Positions 47,401 to 55,781 are shown, counted from the first letter of the stretch. The stretch is DNA of 64,000 bases from DASYAN01 sp034431765 (GCA_034431765.1 DAOUDD010000010.1:1-64000), one strand, 5' to 3'. The notes: generated by a model not told the origin, from the sequence alone. Made by a program: numbers and translations.

Positions 47401-47731
47401 TGGGAAGAAGGATATTGTGCGCTTTGTGCCAGTTGGGTTCCTGGGTATGTGCGGTAAAGAGCCCATCCCCAGCAAAAGAGCGTACATTTTGCAGCGGTGC
47501 CCAGACTTTTTTATCGAAGCGCTTCTCGTCACATAGCTCGTCTGTTAGCTCGAAGCTAGAGACGACAATCTGTTTGCGACCGGGAAACGTTAATTGGTAG
47601 ATCGGTCCATACTCTCGTGTCAGGCGCATCAGATCCTGTACTGGGGTCTCACCGCTGACATCGAGCGTATTGCCAATAAAAATTTTCTCTTTTGGTTGTG
47701 GAATTTCTTCAAAAGTTGTGTGTGTCTTCAT
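44489..47731 (-). CDS. Self-sufficient cytochrome P450/NADPH-P450 reductase (CYP102-like, P450-BM3 type)
   Basis: 1080 residues from ATG 47729-47731 (GGAAA at proper spacing; ATG 47740 is too close). P450 domain 1-470: I-helix FLIAGHETTSGLLSFALYN, ExxR as KETLRLWPT, heme loop PFGNGQRACIGRQFAL with Cys413. FMN domain about 500-645 (LFGSNMGTSEDLANRIA). FAD/NADPH domain to the end (RPRYYSISSSP, GPGTGLAPFRGFLQERAAL, YICGDASNMAPTVQQAF, DVWPA). Such enzymes hydroxylate fatty acids using NADPH without partners. A TetR gene precedes it by 90 bp. Confidence 0.97.
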   Translation of the reverse strand: MKTHTTFEEIPQPKEKIFIGNTLDVSGETPVQDLMRLTREYGPIYQLTFPGRKQIVVSSFELTDELCDEKRFDKKVWAPLQNVRSFAGDGLFTAHTQEPNWHKAHNILLPNFSMRAMQGYLPMMLDIAEQLVGKWDRLNADDEIDVVGDMTRLTLDTIGLCGFDYRFNSFYREDMHPFVNSMMRALRESLERLHRLPLSNKLLFLHNKQFQEDVELMNSTVDRIIQERKHAGEGASDKKDLLSYMLNGADKETGEKLDDVNIRYQIITFLIAGHETTSGLLSFALYNLLHHPEVLAKAYAEVDRVLGSDLHVQPTFKQVNGLQYVSQILKETLRLWPTAPLFALYPYEETTLGGKYHLTPEDQVSVLIPMLHRDPAIWGDNAEEFDPERFAQAVEQNRPANAYKPFGNGQRACIGRQFALQEATLVLGILLQRYKFVDHKHYQFKVREALTLKPEDFKIQIRKRTDAERTIVQVKPLTVGGAPVRQESVAKPEVQSHGTSLLVLFGSNMGTSEDLANRIANDGEDRGLATTVASMDDYTGKLPKEGALVVVTSSYNGTPPDNAEQFCDWLKASELSRNALAGVRYTVFGCGNRDWAGTFQATPRLVDSQLERFGAKRVYPRGEGDARDDFDGQFESWYSHLWEALYKEFGLANALPERASVGNIEVEVVDVEHTHPIVASFGAHALKVLVNRELHQKEGLHPSERSARHMEIALPEGVMYRTGLHLGVIPRNSREQIERVARRFGFHKNTKIVLHKSDKRKTTLPVEQPISVYDLLADYVELQDVATRKQLQLLAEHTQCPPEKRRLHALSAEDEAGATLYKEEIFAKRKSLIDVLEEFAACELPFNLYLEQLPALRPRYYSISSSPLQNPRACSLTFVVVDGPARSGHGQYHGVCTDYLLHQKEGDEIYAFVQDTNSLFMLPENPTTPLIMVGPGTGLAPFRGFLQERAALQVQGEHIASSLLFFGCRHPEQDFLYREELHNFQREGIIELFTAFSRWENHPKMYVQDAIRQQKERVWQALNDGAIIYICGDASNMAPTVQQAFTAVYRDMTGNDEQQAQHWLDNLVASNRYLVDVWPA

Positions 47732-47821
47732 AGCTTGCATTTCCGTATATGCTTTATATTGTATCCCTGTCTCTGGAGATATATCTATACCTCAGGCACA
47801 TTACAAACGTGCCATCACTTT

Positions 47822-48454
47822 TCAAGAGGCGGTATCTTCGCCGGTGATAAGTCCGCGAGGCAAGCCCCGAGAGAGCAGAAGTAACACTTGCTCAGCCATC
47901 ATATCTGGCAAAGGCTCATCTTGTTCAAACCACCAGATGATGCCCTGAGTAATAACACCGGTAATGAGACGCGAGAGCAGGACGAGATCATAGCCCGGCA
48001 ACTGTCCCTGTGCCGCGACACGTTCGAGCATATTCATCAGCCCTTGCGCAATCATATCTTGCACGTGAAATGTACGGGCGGCTTGACCCCCACTGGTCAA
48101 GCCAATACGAAAGAGGTCACGCTGCTCGTACGCATGCTGAAAAATGGCTTGTACGATCCCTGCTAGTGTCGGCTGCCCATGTCGCCTCACCTCTATCGTC
48201 ACTTGCTCACGCAGACTGTGCAGCACCTCTTCGATGAGCGTGTTAAATGCCTCATCTTTATCACGAAAGTGCAGATAGAATGTACCAACCCCAACATCGG
48301 CGGCGGCTGTGATGTCGAGAATGCTCGTGTCGTGATAGCCGCGTTGGGCAAACACTTTACGCGCCGCCGCTAATAAATCAGCCCGTGTCCGCTCACGCTT
48401 CTTCGCAGCACGTTGTGGTCTGGAACTCTGTTGATTTTCTGAATCTCTATTCAT
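47822..48454 (-). CDS. TetR-family regulator, likely repressor of the P450 gene
   Basis: 210 residues from ATG 48452-48454: helix-turn-helix about 17-62 (RTRADLLAAARKVFAQRGYH, ILDITAAADVGVGTFYLHFRDK), then a ligand-binding helical domain (IVQAIFQHAYEQRDLFRIGL, GIIWWFEQDEPLPD). A same-frame extension to 48565 crosses the promoter and is rejected. No Shine-Dalgarno is present: the promoter's -10 ends 6 bases from the ATG, so the mRNA is probably leaderless. Located directly upstream of the P450 gene on the same strand, it likely senses a fatty acid or xenobiotic. Confidence 0.9.
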   Translation of the reverse strand: MNRDSENQQSSRPQRAAKKRERTRADLLAAARKVFAQRGYHDTSILDITAAADVGVGTFYLHFRDKDEAFNTLIEEVLHSLREQVTIEVRRHGQPTLAGIVQAIFQHAYEQRDLFRIGLTSGGQAARTFHVQDMIAQGLMNMLERVAAQGQLPGYDLVLLSRLITGVITQGIIWWFEQDEPLPDMMAEQVLLLLSRGLPRGLITGEDTAS

Positions 48455-48458
48455 AACT

Positions 48459-48489
48459 GAATTATAATTCGCTTTTAGAGCTGTGTCAA
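48459..48489 (-). promoter_or_regulatory. Perfect consensus sigma-70 promoter with palindromic -10
   Basis: Minus strand: TTGACA (48484-48489), 17-bp spacer, TATAAT (48461-48466). The -10 lies in the perfect palindrome GAATTATAATTC (48459-48470), a natural operator candidate for TetR autorepression. Six bases separate the -10 and the ATG. Confidence 0.8.
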
Positions 48490-48519
48490 GTGGTGAAGCA
48501 ATATGTCTTCCAAAGTAGA

Positions 48520-48557
48520 GCAAGAGGGATGCGATTCTGAAGTCGCATCCCTCTTGC
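48520..48557 (-). terminator. Terminator of the lut operon
   Basis: Perfect 15-bp stem (48520-48534 with 48543-48557), 8-nt loop, 30 bp past the lutBA stop; TCTACTTT follows on the minus strand. Confidence 0.75.
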
Positions 48558-48586
48558 AGTAACATGCTTTCTCCTAAATATTCTTC

Positions 48587-50950
48587 CTACTCCAGATGCT
48601 CGGCGAGCAGTTGCGCGAGGTGGAGGACGCGAAGGGGTCGTCCCTGAGCATCAACGCCTCCACGCAGGTGCATCAGGCAACCGGGATTGTCGGCTACTAG
48701 CAGGGGAGCGCCTGTCGCTTCGGCGTTTTTTAGCTTGTTTGCCAGCAACTTCTTGGCAACGGCAGGATGCTCTAATGAGGTTGAGCCTCCAAAACCACAA
48801 CACACATCGGACTGCGCCATCTCGCGCAATTCTAATCCCAATGTCTCCTGAATAATACGACGTGGCTCAGTGCGTATCCCAAGGCAGTTACAGGACTGGC
48901 AGGAGTCATGATACGTTATGCTCTCTTTTTTCTGTATGTCTTCACGAACCGGAAGCTTCATGCCACGAGAGAGCACGACACGCTCTAGAAAACTGGTGAA
49001 ATCCAGGATTTTCTCTGCGAGCACCTGTGTACGCTGTAACCAGCCGTGCAACCCCAGATCTTCAAACAGGCGCAGGTAGTCCTGCACAATTGTTACAACA
49101 CAACTGGTGGAGGCGCTGACGATATAGTCGGCATTGTTCTGCTCAAACTCTCTCTCCAACAGCACAATCGTCTGCTTCGCCATAACCACCCCATCACGCC
49201 GATCTCCTGAATTCAATGCAGGCAACCCACAACAATTCTGCTGCTGCGGAAAGGTTACTCTTATCCCCAGAGCATGCAATACCTTGAGCACAGCCTCCCC
49301 CATCTCAGGGTAGAGGCGGTCAGTCATGCAGCCTGCGAAGTAACAGACAGTTATATTAAAAGTACCTCTTTGTTTTTGACTATAAGAAGAGGCATGTGTG
49401 TGCACACGATCACGGAGTGGACGGAGGACAAAGGCGGGTAGGCTGCGCCAGGATGCAAGGGCAGCGAGCGATTTCAGTAAAGGAAGTCGAGCGAGCAAGC
49501 CCATACTTCGTGTGCGTACATACTGACTGCCACGTGTGAGCGGTAACTGACCGATGCTCCCTAAGCGTGTGAGCAAGCCAAAGATTCGTGGACGGGACAT
49601 GAGCGCAAAAACAAGCTTCTTGATGTTCGGCAAACCCTTTTTCTCGACAGTGCGGCTACGCACATCAAGGATGAGGCTGGGAAGTGGAATTTCGACGGGA
49701 CAGACGGTTTCGCAGGCGTTGCAGCTCACACACAGGCTTTGCGGCCCGGCGGCGGCTTCGATACCGTGGTGAAATGGTGTCACGACCAGACCAATTGCTC
49801 CGCTATAGATATGACCGAAGGAGTGGCCACCCACTTGCTGATATGGTGGACAGATATTGGCGCAAGCAGCGCAGCGAATGCAGCGCAGGGCATCTTTGAA
49901 ACGTGGATCGGCACGCATCTCGCTACGTCCGTTATCCACCAGCACGATATGCATCTCCTTCTCAGGTGTAGCAGGACCGGTGATGAAGGTGGTATAGCTT
50001 GTGATTACTTGAGCAGTTGCGCTACGGGCAAGTAGACGAAGTTGTGTCATCGCTTCAGCATAGGTGCCGATCAGTTTATCGTAGCCTGCAAGGACAACGT
50101 GTACAGGTGGGAGTGATGTCACAAGACGACCATTTCCCTCATTGGTCATCATCATCACAGTGCCGCTCTCAGCAATCAGCGCATTGGCCCCGCTTATGCC
50201 CATGCCAGCGGTTAAAAATGACTTGCGATGCTCGGTACGAATGACCGCTACCTGTTCCGCAACGTTCTCGCGTGAAATTTCCCTTCCGGTAGCCTGAGAG
50301 AGAATCTGTCCAACCTGCTGACGTGTCTTGTGAATAATCGGCATCACCATATGAGAAGGGCGCTCATGATCAAGCTGCGCAACCCACTCGCCGAGGTCCG
50401 TCTCTATAGGAGAAATACCACGTGCCTCCAGATAGTGATTCAGCTCGATCTCTTCGCTCACCATCGTTTTTGACTTTACAACTAGATCGATGCCCTTACG
50501 TTGACATAGCTCATACACATAACGATTCGCATCTTCTGCTGTTTTCGCCTCGTAGATAATGGCTCCGGCTGCCTCAGCCTGTGCTTTGAACTGCGCGAAG
50601 AGTTCTGGCTGCTGCTCAATAGCAGCGTCCTTTGCCTGCCGTAAAGTATGACGCAGATGCTCAAAGCTGTATGCGGGACCGTAGTCAGCTTCCTCATTCT
50701 CAAATACCTGCTGACGGGATTGTTTCCAGAAAGGGGCAAAACGTGCTAACGCACCTTGTAGATGAAAATCGCTCAGGGAATGCTGCAGACGCTCCTCAAA
50801 AGGCTGATGCTCGTTTGTCGGATTGCGATCATCCTTTTGCACGATGCCTTCGGCAGAGCTGGTATGTGTCAAAGCCTGTTGCGCCGCTGGTAGCGGCTGT
50901 GAAGCTACCGAGGAACGCTCTTGAGAGAATGAAGAGTGATGTGTAGTCAT
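48587..50950 (-). CDS. Lactate oxidation protein: LutB-LutA fusion (LUD + ferredoxin + CCG domains)
   Basis: 787 residues joining what are usually two proteins. Residues about 75-340: LUD domain (YVYELCQRKGIDLVVKSKTM, TDLGEWVAQLDHE). About 350-420: two [4Fe-4S] motifs, CIRCAACANICP and CVSCNACETVCP. About 530-785: two CCG domains (CYFAGCMTDRLYP with NCCGLPAL; SCQSCNCLG with CCGFGG), the LutA/GlpC type. The complex oxidises L-lactate to pyruvate and passes electrons to the membrane chain. Overlaps lutC by 4 bp (ATGA), translationally coupled. Confidence 0.9.
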   Translation of the reverse strand: MTTHHSSFSQERSSVASQPLPAAQQALTHTSSAEGIVQKDDRNPTNEHQPFEERLQHSLSDFHLQGALARFAPFWKQSRQQVFENEEADYGPAYSFEHLRHTLRQAKDAAIEQQPELFAQFKAQAEAAGAIIYEAKTAEDANRYVYELCQRKGIDLVVKSKTMVSEEIELNHYLEARGISPIETDLGEWVAQLDHERPSHMVMPIIHKTRQQVGQILSQATGREISRENVAEQVAVIRTEHRKSFLTAGMGISGANALIAESGTVMMMTNEGNGRLVTSLPPVHVVLAGYDKLIGTYAEAMTQLRLLARSATAQVITSYTTFITGPATPEKEMHIVLVDNGRSEMRADPRFKDALRCIRCAACANICPPYQQVGGHSFGHIYSGAIGLVVTPFHHGIEAAAGPQSLCVSCNACETVCPVEIPLPSLILDVRSRTVEKKGLPNIKKLVFALMSRPRIFGLLTRLGSIGQLPLTRGSQYVRTRSMGLLARLPLLKSLAALASWRSLPAFVLRPLRDRVHTHASSYSQKQRGTFNITVCYFAGCMTDRLYPEMGEAVLKVLHALGIRVTFPQQQNCCGLPALNSGDRRDGVVMAKQTIVLLEREFEQNNADYIVSASTSCVVTIVQDYLRLFEDLGLHGWLQRTQVLAEKILDFTSFLERVVLSRGMKLPVREDIQKKESITYHDSCQSCNCLGIRTEPRRIIQETLGLELREMAQSDVCCGFGGSTSLEHPAVAKKLLANKLKNAEATGAPLLVADNPGCLMHLRGGVDAQGRPLRVLHLAQLLAEHLE

Positions 50951-51522
50951 TGAGGCACTTCCATGTTTTGAACAAAAATGACATACAAGGTACGAGGTCC
51001 CTGAACACCGATGGTAAGCGTGCGCTCGATATCGGCGGTACGGCTGGGACCGGTGACCAGCGAGATATAGCGCCTCTGTCCTGCTCCTGGCCTTGTGTAG
51101 TGCTGGAGACGCACACCAACCTCATCAAGCATTGGCACAAGATCTGCAACACGAACCAGCACAAAATGAGTAAGTGTGAGCATGCTTACAATACGAGCTT
51201 CAAGCGCATTTTCCGTAAGTAAGACTGAACCTGTTTCAGCAACAGCTAGTTCGGCGGAAGAGAGGCCAGCCGGCGCGTCAGCAACTTCGGCTGGAGATGT
51301 TGCAGCATGGACCTGCACATCCTGTTGCCGAAGCAGTGGTATGATGTTTCCCCAGAGAAGGTGCTCAGAGAAGGCAGGCGGCACTATCAGGCTTTTCGCC
51401 ACGAGCGCCTCGTGTACAGCAATTACGCGCGCGGCATCCTGCAACGTCTCCACATATTGACAGTCTCCCCCAGCAGAAGTGAGGCGCTGTCTGAAGCGTT
51501 GAAGAAGATCACCACTATACAT
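50947..51522 (-). CDS. lutC: LutC-like LUD-domain protein
   Basis: 191 residues with the LUD fold: AELAVAETGSVLLTE near 92-106, LVTGPSRTADIERTLTIGVQGP near the C terminus, all family hallmarks. The third component of LutABC-type lactate oxidation. ATG 51520-51522 has GGAGG 3 bases away. First gene of the leftward lut operon, divergent from the DeoR gene. Confidence 0.92.
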   Translation of the reverse strand: MYSGDLLQRFRQRLTSAGGDCQYVETLQDAARVIAVHEALVAKSLIVPPAFSEHLLWGNIIPLLRQQDVQVHAATSPAEVADAPAGLSSAELAVAETGSVLLTENALEARIVSMLTLTHFVLVRVADLVPMLDEVGVRLQHYTRPGAGQRRYISLVTGPSRTADIERTLTIGVQGPRTLYVIFVQNMEVPQ

Positions 51523-51612
51523 ATGCCTCCTTTCGTTATCACAACTATCCTCTAGCTATGATATCATATTCTTACCGCACATATATTGCTCTTTGCTTCC
51601 GTTTTCGTTCTC

Positions 51613-51660
51613 TTGACAGAAAATGAAAGATATGTTATAAGTAAATGAAATGAATTGAAA
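51613..51660 (+). promoter_or_regulatory. Promoter of the deoR-rha operon with TGAA repeats
   Basis: TTGACA (51613-51618), 17-bp spacer, TATAAG (51636-51641). Four TGAA steps (51624, 51646, 51651, 51656) flank the -10 and start region; direct TGAAA repeats are used as operators by several DeoR-family repressors, so autoregulation is plausible. Confidence 0.65.
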
Positions 51661-51686
51661 CACAATAAAACCACGTGAGAGTTTTG

Positions 51687-52505
51687 ATGAAGCTTAATCC
51701 TACTCACCTTTCGTTAGAGAAAAGTACCTCATCGGGATCTCCCCTCTTTACGTATGAGCGGCGACAGAAGATCGCACAGATCCTCAGTGAGCAACAGCGT
51801 GTCACTGTACCGGAATTAAGCCGCTTATTTTCCATCTCTGAAGTTACTATTCGTAAAGATCTGGCGTGGCTCGAAGCCCATGCGCTTGCGGTACGCACAC
51901 ATGGAGGAGCGATGCAGATGCCAGCGCAGGCAGCAGAGATCGGCTTCGACGTTCGCGAGCGGCTGCAAGAGAGCGAGAAAGAACGTATTGGAGCCTCAGC
52001 GGCAACCTTTGTGCAGGATGGCGAGACGATCGCCCTGGACGCAAGTACGACTGCGCTGGCAATGACCTCATTTCTGCGGGAACGCCGTGAATTGACCGTT
52101 GTTACCAATGGATTACGAGCCAGTATGGACCTCGTCTCTGTTCCGGGTATCTCTGTACTCATTCCGGGAGGGATGTTGCGCAAGGAATCCTTTTCACTGG
52201 TTGGTAGCTGGGGAGCAGCAGTTCTGCAACATATCCACATTAGCAAGGCGTTTGTTGGGGCACGTGGGCTGGGAGTGGACGAGGGCTTGACAGATGTGAA
52301 TAGTGAAGAAGTCGAGTTAAAACGCGTCCTTGTCCAATCTGCAAAAGAAGTCATCGCAGTGCTTGATTCGAGTAAATGGGGTCAGGTTGCTCTTGCAACC
52401 TTTTGTCCATTAGAGCGACTCACACGCATCATTACTAATGCTAAAGCGCCCGAACAGATGGTGGAACAGATACGGAGCAGAGGTATAGATGTCTTACTTG
52501 TTTGA
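51687..52505 (+). CDS. DeoR/GlpR-family transcriptional regulator of rhamnose use
   Basis: About 272 residues from ATG 51687. N-terminal winged helix: YERRQKIAQILSEQQRVTV, then LSRLFSISEVTIRKDLAWLE and VRTHGGA. The C-terminal sugar-phosphate sensor (DeoRC) has DGETIALDASTTALAM, VVTNGLRAS, FVGARGLGVDEGLTDVN and VLDSSKWG. A phosphorylated sugar, probably rhamnulose-1-phosphate, is the likely inducer. Followed by rhaI and rhaB in tight succession. Confidence 0.92.
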   Translation: MKLNPTHLSLEKSTSSGSPLFTYERRQKIAQILSEQQRVTVPELSRLFSISEVTIRKDLAWLEAHALAVRTHGGAMQMPAQAAEIGFDVRERLQESEKERIGASAATFVQDGETIALDASTTALAMTSFLRERRELTVVTNGLRASMDLVSVPGISVLIPGGMLRKESFSLVGSWGAAVLQHIHISKAFVGARGLGVDEGLTDVNSEEVELKRVLVQSAKEVIAVLDSSKWGQVALATFCPLERLTRIITNAKAPEQMVEQIRSRGIDVLLV

Positions 52506-52552
52506 GTAACGTAACACACTTCACCACAGTAGCAACAAGAGAGGAAGTCGTC

Positions 52553-53773
52553 ATGGCAGACTCAGCGTACACGCTCTTCCAACGACAACAAACAGATCGC
52601 GGGATTGATCTTGAGCATGTGAAAACACGTTTGAAGACGTTCAAAGTCGAGACACCTTCATGGGGCTATGGGGATTCAGGGACACGCTTCAAGGTCTTTC
52701 AGCAAGTAGGCATTCCACGTACAGCATTCGAAAAGCTTGAGGATGCGGCACAGGTACATAAGGTTACCGGTATGTGCCCTACCGTCGCATTACATATTCC
52801 CTGGGATAAAGTGGAGGATTATAACGAGCTTCAGCAACATGCATTATCGTTGGGATTACAGCTCGGCGCGATCAATCCAAACCTGTTTCAAGAAGATGAT
52901 TATATTTTTGGTAGCCTCTGCAATTCGCGCCCTGCAATCCGGCGGAAAGCGATTGAGCATGTGCTGGACTGTATTGAGATCGCACGAACACTTTCTTCCT
53001 CTATTATCAGCCTGTGGCTTGCAGATGGCACCAACTACCCTGGACAGGATAGTATTCGTGGGCGCAAACACAGACTGCTGGAATCCCTTCAGGAAATTTA
53101 TACAGCGCTTGCTCCACAGATGCGTCTGCTGATCGAGTACAAATTTTTTGAGCCGGCTTTCTACCACACGGATCTCGGCGACTGGGGCATGGCGTACACA
53201 ACAGCCTTAAAACTGGGTCCGCAGGCTGAAGTGCTTGTCGATACCGGTCATCACGCACAGGGTACGAATGTCGAGCAGATCGTCGCCTACTTACTGGATG
53301 AACAGAAATTAGGAGGCTTCCACTTCAATAGTCGCAAATACGGCGATGATGATCTGATCGTCGGTACAATTAATCCTTATGAACTTTTCCTCATTTTCTA
53401 TCAGATTTTAGAGGCGGCCTCCGACAAAAATCCGAATGTTCAGCGCAATGCGGCACAGATTGCCTATATGATAGATCAGAGCCATGCCATTGAGCCGAAG
53501 ATCCCCGCAATGATCCGTTCTGTTCTCAACATTCAGACACAATACGCAAAAGCCTTGCTCATCAATCTAAATGAGGTCAGGGAGGCTCAGGAGCGACAGG
53601 ATGTGTTAGGAGCCGAAAATGCGATTCGTAGTGCGTTTGAGTTCGATGTGACGCCGCTGCTCCAGGTTATTCGCGAGGAGATGGGTGTGCCGGTTGGTCC
53701 AATGCATGCCTACCTTAAAAGTGGCTACGGACAGAAAATTCTTGCGCGTGGCAAAGGTGGTGCAAGTTGGTAA
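52553..53773 (+). CDS. rhaI: L-rhamnose isomerase (RhaI type)
   Basis: 406 residues from ATG 52553 (AGAGAGGAAG upstream; the in-frame TTG at 52502 overlaps deoR and lacks support). Xylose-isomerase-like barrel with FKVETPSWGYGDSGTRF at the start, LAINPN-type loop LGAINPNLFQ, SLWLADGTNYPGQD, LIEYKFFEPAFYH, VLVDTGHHAQGTN and GGFHFNSRKYGDDD as metal and substrate residues. Converts L-rhamnose to L-rhamnulose. It belongs to the Thermotoga/Lactococcus-like rather than the E. coli RhaA class. Confidence 0.92.
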   Translation: MADSAYTLFQRQQTDRGIDLEHVKTRLKTFKVETPSWGYGDSGTRFKVFQQVGIPRTAFEKLEDAAQVHKVTGMCPTVALHIPWDKVEDYNELQQHALSLGLQLGAINPNLFQEDDYIFGSLCNSRPAIRRKAIEHVLDCIEIARTLSSSIISLWLADGTNYPGQDSIRGRKHRLLESLQEIYTALAPQMRLLIEYKFFEPAFYHTDLGDWGMAYTTALKLGPQAEVLVDTGHHAQGTNVEQIVAYLLDEQKLGGFHFNSRKYGDDDLIVGTINPYELFLIFYQILEAASDKNPNVQRNAAQIAYMIDQSHAIEPKIPAMIRSVLNIQTQYAKALLINLNEVREAQERQDVLGAENAIRSAFEFDVTPLLQVIREEMGVPVGPMHAYLKSGYGQKILARGKGGASW

Positions 53774-53775
53774 GC

Positions 53776-55248
53776 ATGCTGGCCTTCGATCTGGGAGCCA
53801 GTAGTGGACGTGCGGTGGTTGGCACCTTTGACGGCGAACGTCTAAAGAGCGTGGAAACGCATCGCTTCGTGAACGAACCTGTACGTGTGCACGGCCACTT
53901 GCACTGGGATATTCTGCGTCTGCTTCACGAAATTCAACGCGGATTGATCACAACACGACTCCAGGAGTACAATACGCTTCAAAGTCTTGGCATCGATACC
54001 TGGGCCGTTGACTTTGGCCTGCTCAATGCAGATGGTGAGCTGCTGAGCAATCCTTACCATTATCGAGATTCTCAAACAAGCGGTATTATGGAAGAGGTAC
54101 AGCAGATTCTTTCACATGAAGAAATTTTCATGCGTACCGGCATTCAATTCCTTCCATTCAACACAATTTATCAGCTCTACGCCCTCAAAAAAGCGCGCTC
54201 TTCTCTGCTTGACGCCGCGCAATCGCTTTTATTTATTCCCGAACTATTGCGCTACTTCCTCACAGGCGAGCGGGTGAGCGAGTGGACACTCTCCTCAACA
54301 TCACAGCTCTGCAATCCCATCACGCGCACCTGGGATACTGAACTGATGGAGCGATTGGGCTTGCCAACACACCTCTTCACTCCACCAGTTGCACCTGGTT
54401 CACCTGCTGGTAGTCTACTCCCAGGCGTTTGTGAAGAGACCGGTTATGCGGAGTTACCAGTGATCGCGGTTGCAGAACATGACACAGCATCAGCAGTTGT
54501 AGCCGTGCCAGCAGAGCAAAAGGACTTCGCGTATTTAAGCTGCGGCACCTGGTCGCTGATCGGGACAGAGATTGCGCAGCCAATCGTCAACGAGCAGGCG
54601 TTAAAGCTGAATGTCACCAACGAAGGCGGTATTTTCGGTACGACACGGTTGCTCAAAAACGTTACTGGCCTCTGGCTCATGCAAGAATGTCGCCGTGTGT
54701 GGCACAACGAAGGACGCTCCTTCTCCTATGCGGAGGAGATCCAACACATAGAGCTAGCATCTCCATTCCAATCTCTGGTCAATCCCGATGCCCCTATGTT
54801 TCTCAGTCCTCTTCACATGCCCAGGCAGGTTCAGCAGTATTGTCAACAAACGGGGCAGCATATTCCACAGACAGAGGGGGAGATTTTACGCTGCATCGTC
54901 GAAAGTCTGGCGCTACGTTATCGCTTTGTGCTTGAAGGCATTGAACAGCTCATGCACAAACGTTTTCCTGGCCTGCACATCGTTGGTGGAGGTGCACAAA
55001 ATCGCATTCTCTGTCAGGCAACCGCCAATGCACTCGGACGACCTGTCTGGACAGGACCGTATGAAGCAACCGCTATCGGCAATCTACTCGTTCAACTGCT
55101 CGCTCAGGGTCACATACAGGATCTTCAGCACGCGCGCCGCGTGGTACGAGCATCGTATGATCTGGAAACGTATGAACCTCGCGATAGTGATGCGTGGGAA
55201 AGCGCATACGCGAGGTTCTGTATGATTTTGCAGGAAGGCGCTTCTTAG
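53776..55248 (+). CDS. rhaB: Rhamnulokinase
   Basis: 490 residues, FGGY kinase: MLAFDLGASSGRAVVGTFDG (ATP-binding strand), HWDILRLLHEI, GIDTWAVDFGLL, HYRDSQT, SCGTWSLIGTE, and the C-terminal LHIVGGGAQNRILCQATAN. Phosphorylates L-rhamnulose. ATG 53776 lies 2 bp past rhaI. The aldolase (RhaD) that would follow is not in the window; the next gene is an opposite-strand DUF2231 protein. Confidence 0.95.
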   Translation: MLAFDLGASSGRAVVGTFDGERLKSVETHRFVNEPVRVHGHLHWDILRLLHEIQRGLITTRLQEYNTLQSLGIDTWAVDFGLLNADGELLSNPYHYRDSQTSGIMEEVQQILSHEEIFMRTGIQFLPFNTIYQLYALKKARSSLLDAAQSLLFIPELLRYFLTGERVSEWTLSSTSQLCNPITRTWDTELMERLGLPTHLFTPPVAPGSPAGSLLPGVCEETGYAELPVIAVAEHDTASAVVAVPAEQKDFAYLSCGTWSLIGTEIAQPIVNEQALKLNVTNEGGIFGTTRLLKNVTGLWLMQECRRVWHNEGRSFSYAEEIQHIELASPFQSLVNPDAPMFLSPLHMPRQVQQYCQQTGQHIPQTEGEILRCIVESLALRYRFVLEGIEQLMHKRFPGLHIVGGGAQNRILCQATANALGRPVWTGPYEATAIGNLLVQLLAQGHIQDLQHARRVVRASYDLETYEPRDSDAWESAYARFCMILQEGAS

Positions 55249-55256
55249 CAAGCAGT

Positions 55257-55781
55257 TTAAGCTGATAATTCTCTCTCAGCAATCGATGACTTTTCGCTCG
55301 CAGGACGACCTGACAATGAGCTTGATGCATTGGCATTTGCGCCATTATCGACGCCTATTCCCAGCCGGTCAACAAGCTCACCACCTAACCACGCTGTCAT
55401 ACCGCCAAGCAGGACGCCCAGTACTGAGCATAAGAAAGAGAATAGCGAAATTTCGCCATGAGGTTGAGCATACAAACGTACTGCCCAGCCAACTGCGAAA
55501 GCGGTGAGCACGAAGAGATTGCCAATCGCGTGATATTGTGCAATTTTGGCCGCTCTTGTACCACGTGGAATCGCCACATAATCGACCAGTCCTGCTGCTC
55601 CTGCCAGAAGACCGCCAATGAGACCGGCACTAATCATCCAGAAAGCAACTTCAGCAAAAAAGACGTTGCCACTGATAAAACGAATCACATCAAAGACAAA
55701 AGACGTTATGAATAAGCCCAGTGGAAACACGATCAATATCGGATGTAGGGGATGACCAAGAACTTTAAGGCGACTTTCCAT
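55257..55781 (-). CDS. DUF2231 four-helix membrane protein
   Basis: 174 residues. HPLHPILIVFPLGLFITSFV starts the first helix (about 10-35), with helices at about 42-70, 88-105 and 112-135, GLVDYVAIPRGTRAAKIAQY in the loop, and a Ser-rich tail. The HPLHP motif and paired His are DUF2231 hallmarks; heme binding has been suggested for relatives but is not shown. Convergent with rhaB, only 8 bp apart. Confidence 0.85.
   Translation of the reverse strand: MESRLKVLGHPLHPILIVFPLGLFITSFVFDVIRFISGNVFFAEVAFWMISAGLIGGLLAGAAGLVDYVAIPRGTRAAKIAQYHAIGNLFVLTAFAVGWAVRLYAQPHGEISLFSFLCSVLGVLLGGMTAWLGGELVDRLGIGVDNGANANASSSLSGRPASEKSSIAERELSA

Noticed and set aside
51704..52354. 216-codon minus-strand frame opposite the DeoR gene
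   Set aside because: Antisense shadow; Ser/Arg/Pro-rich with no known motif.
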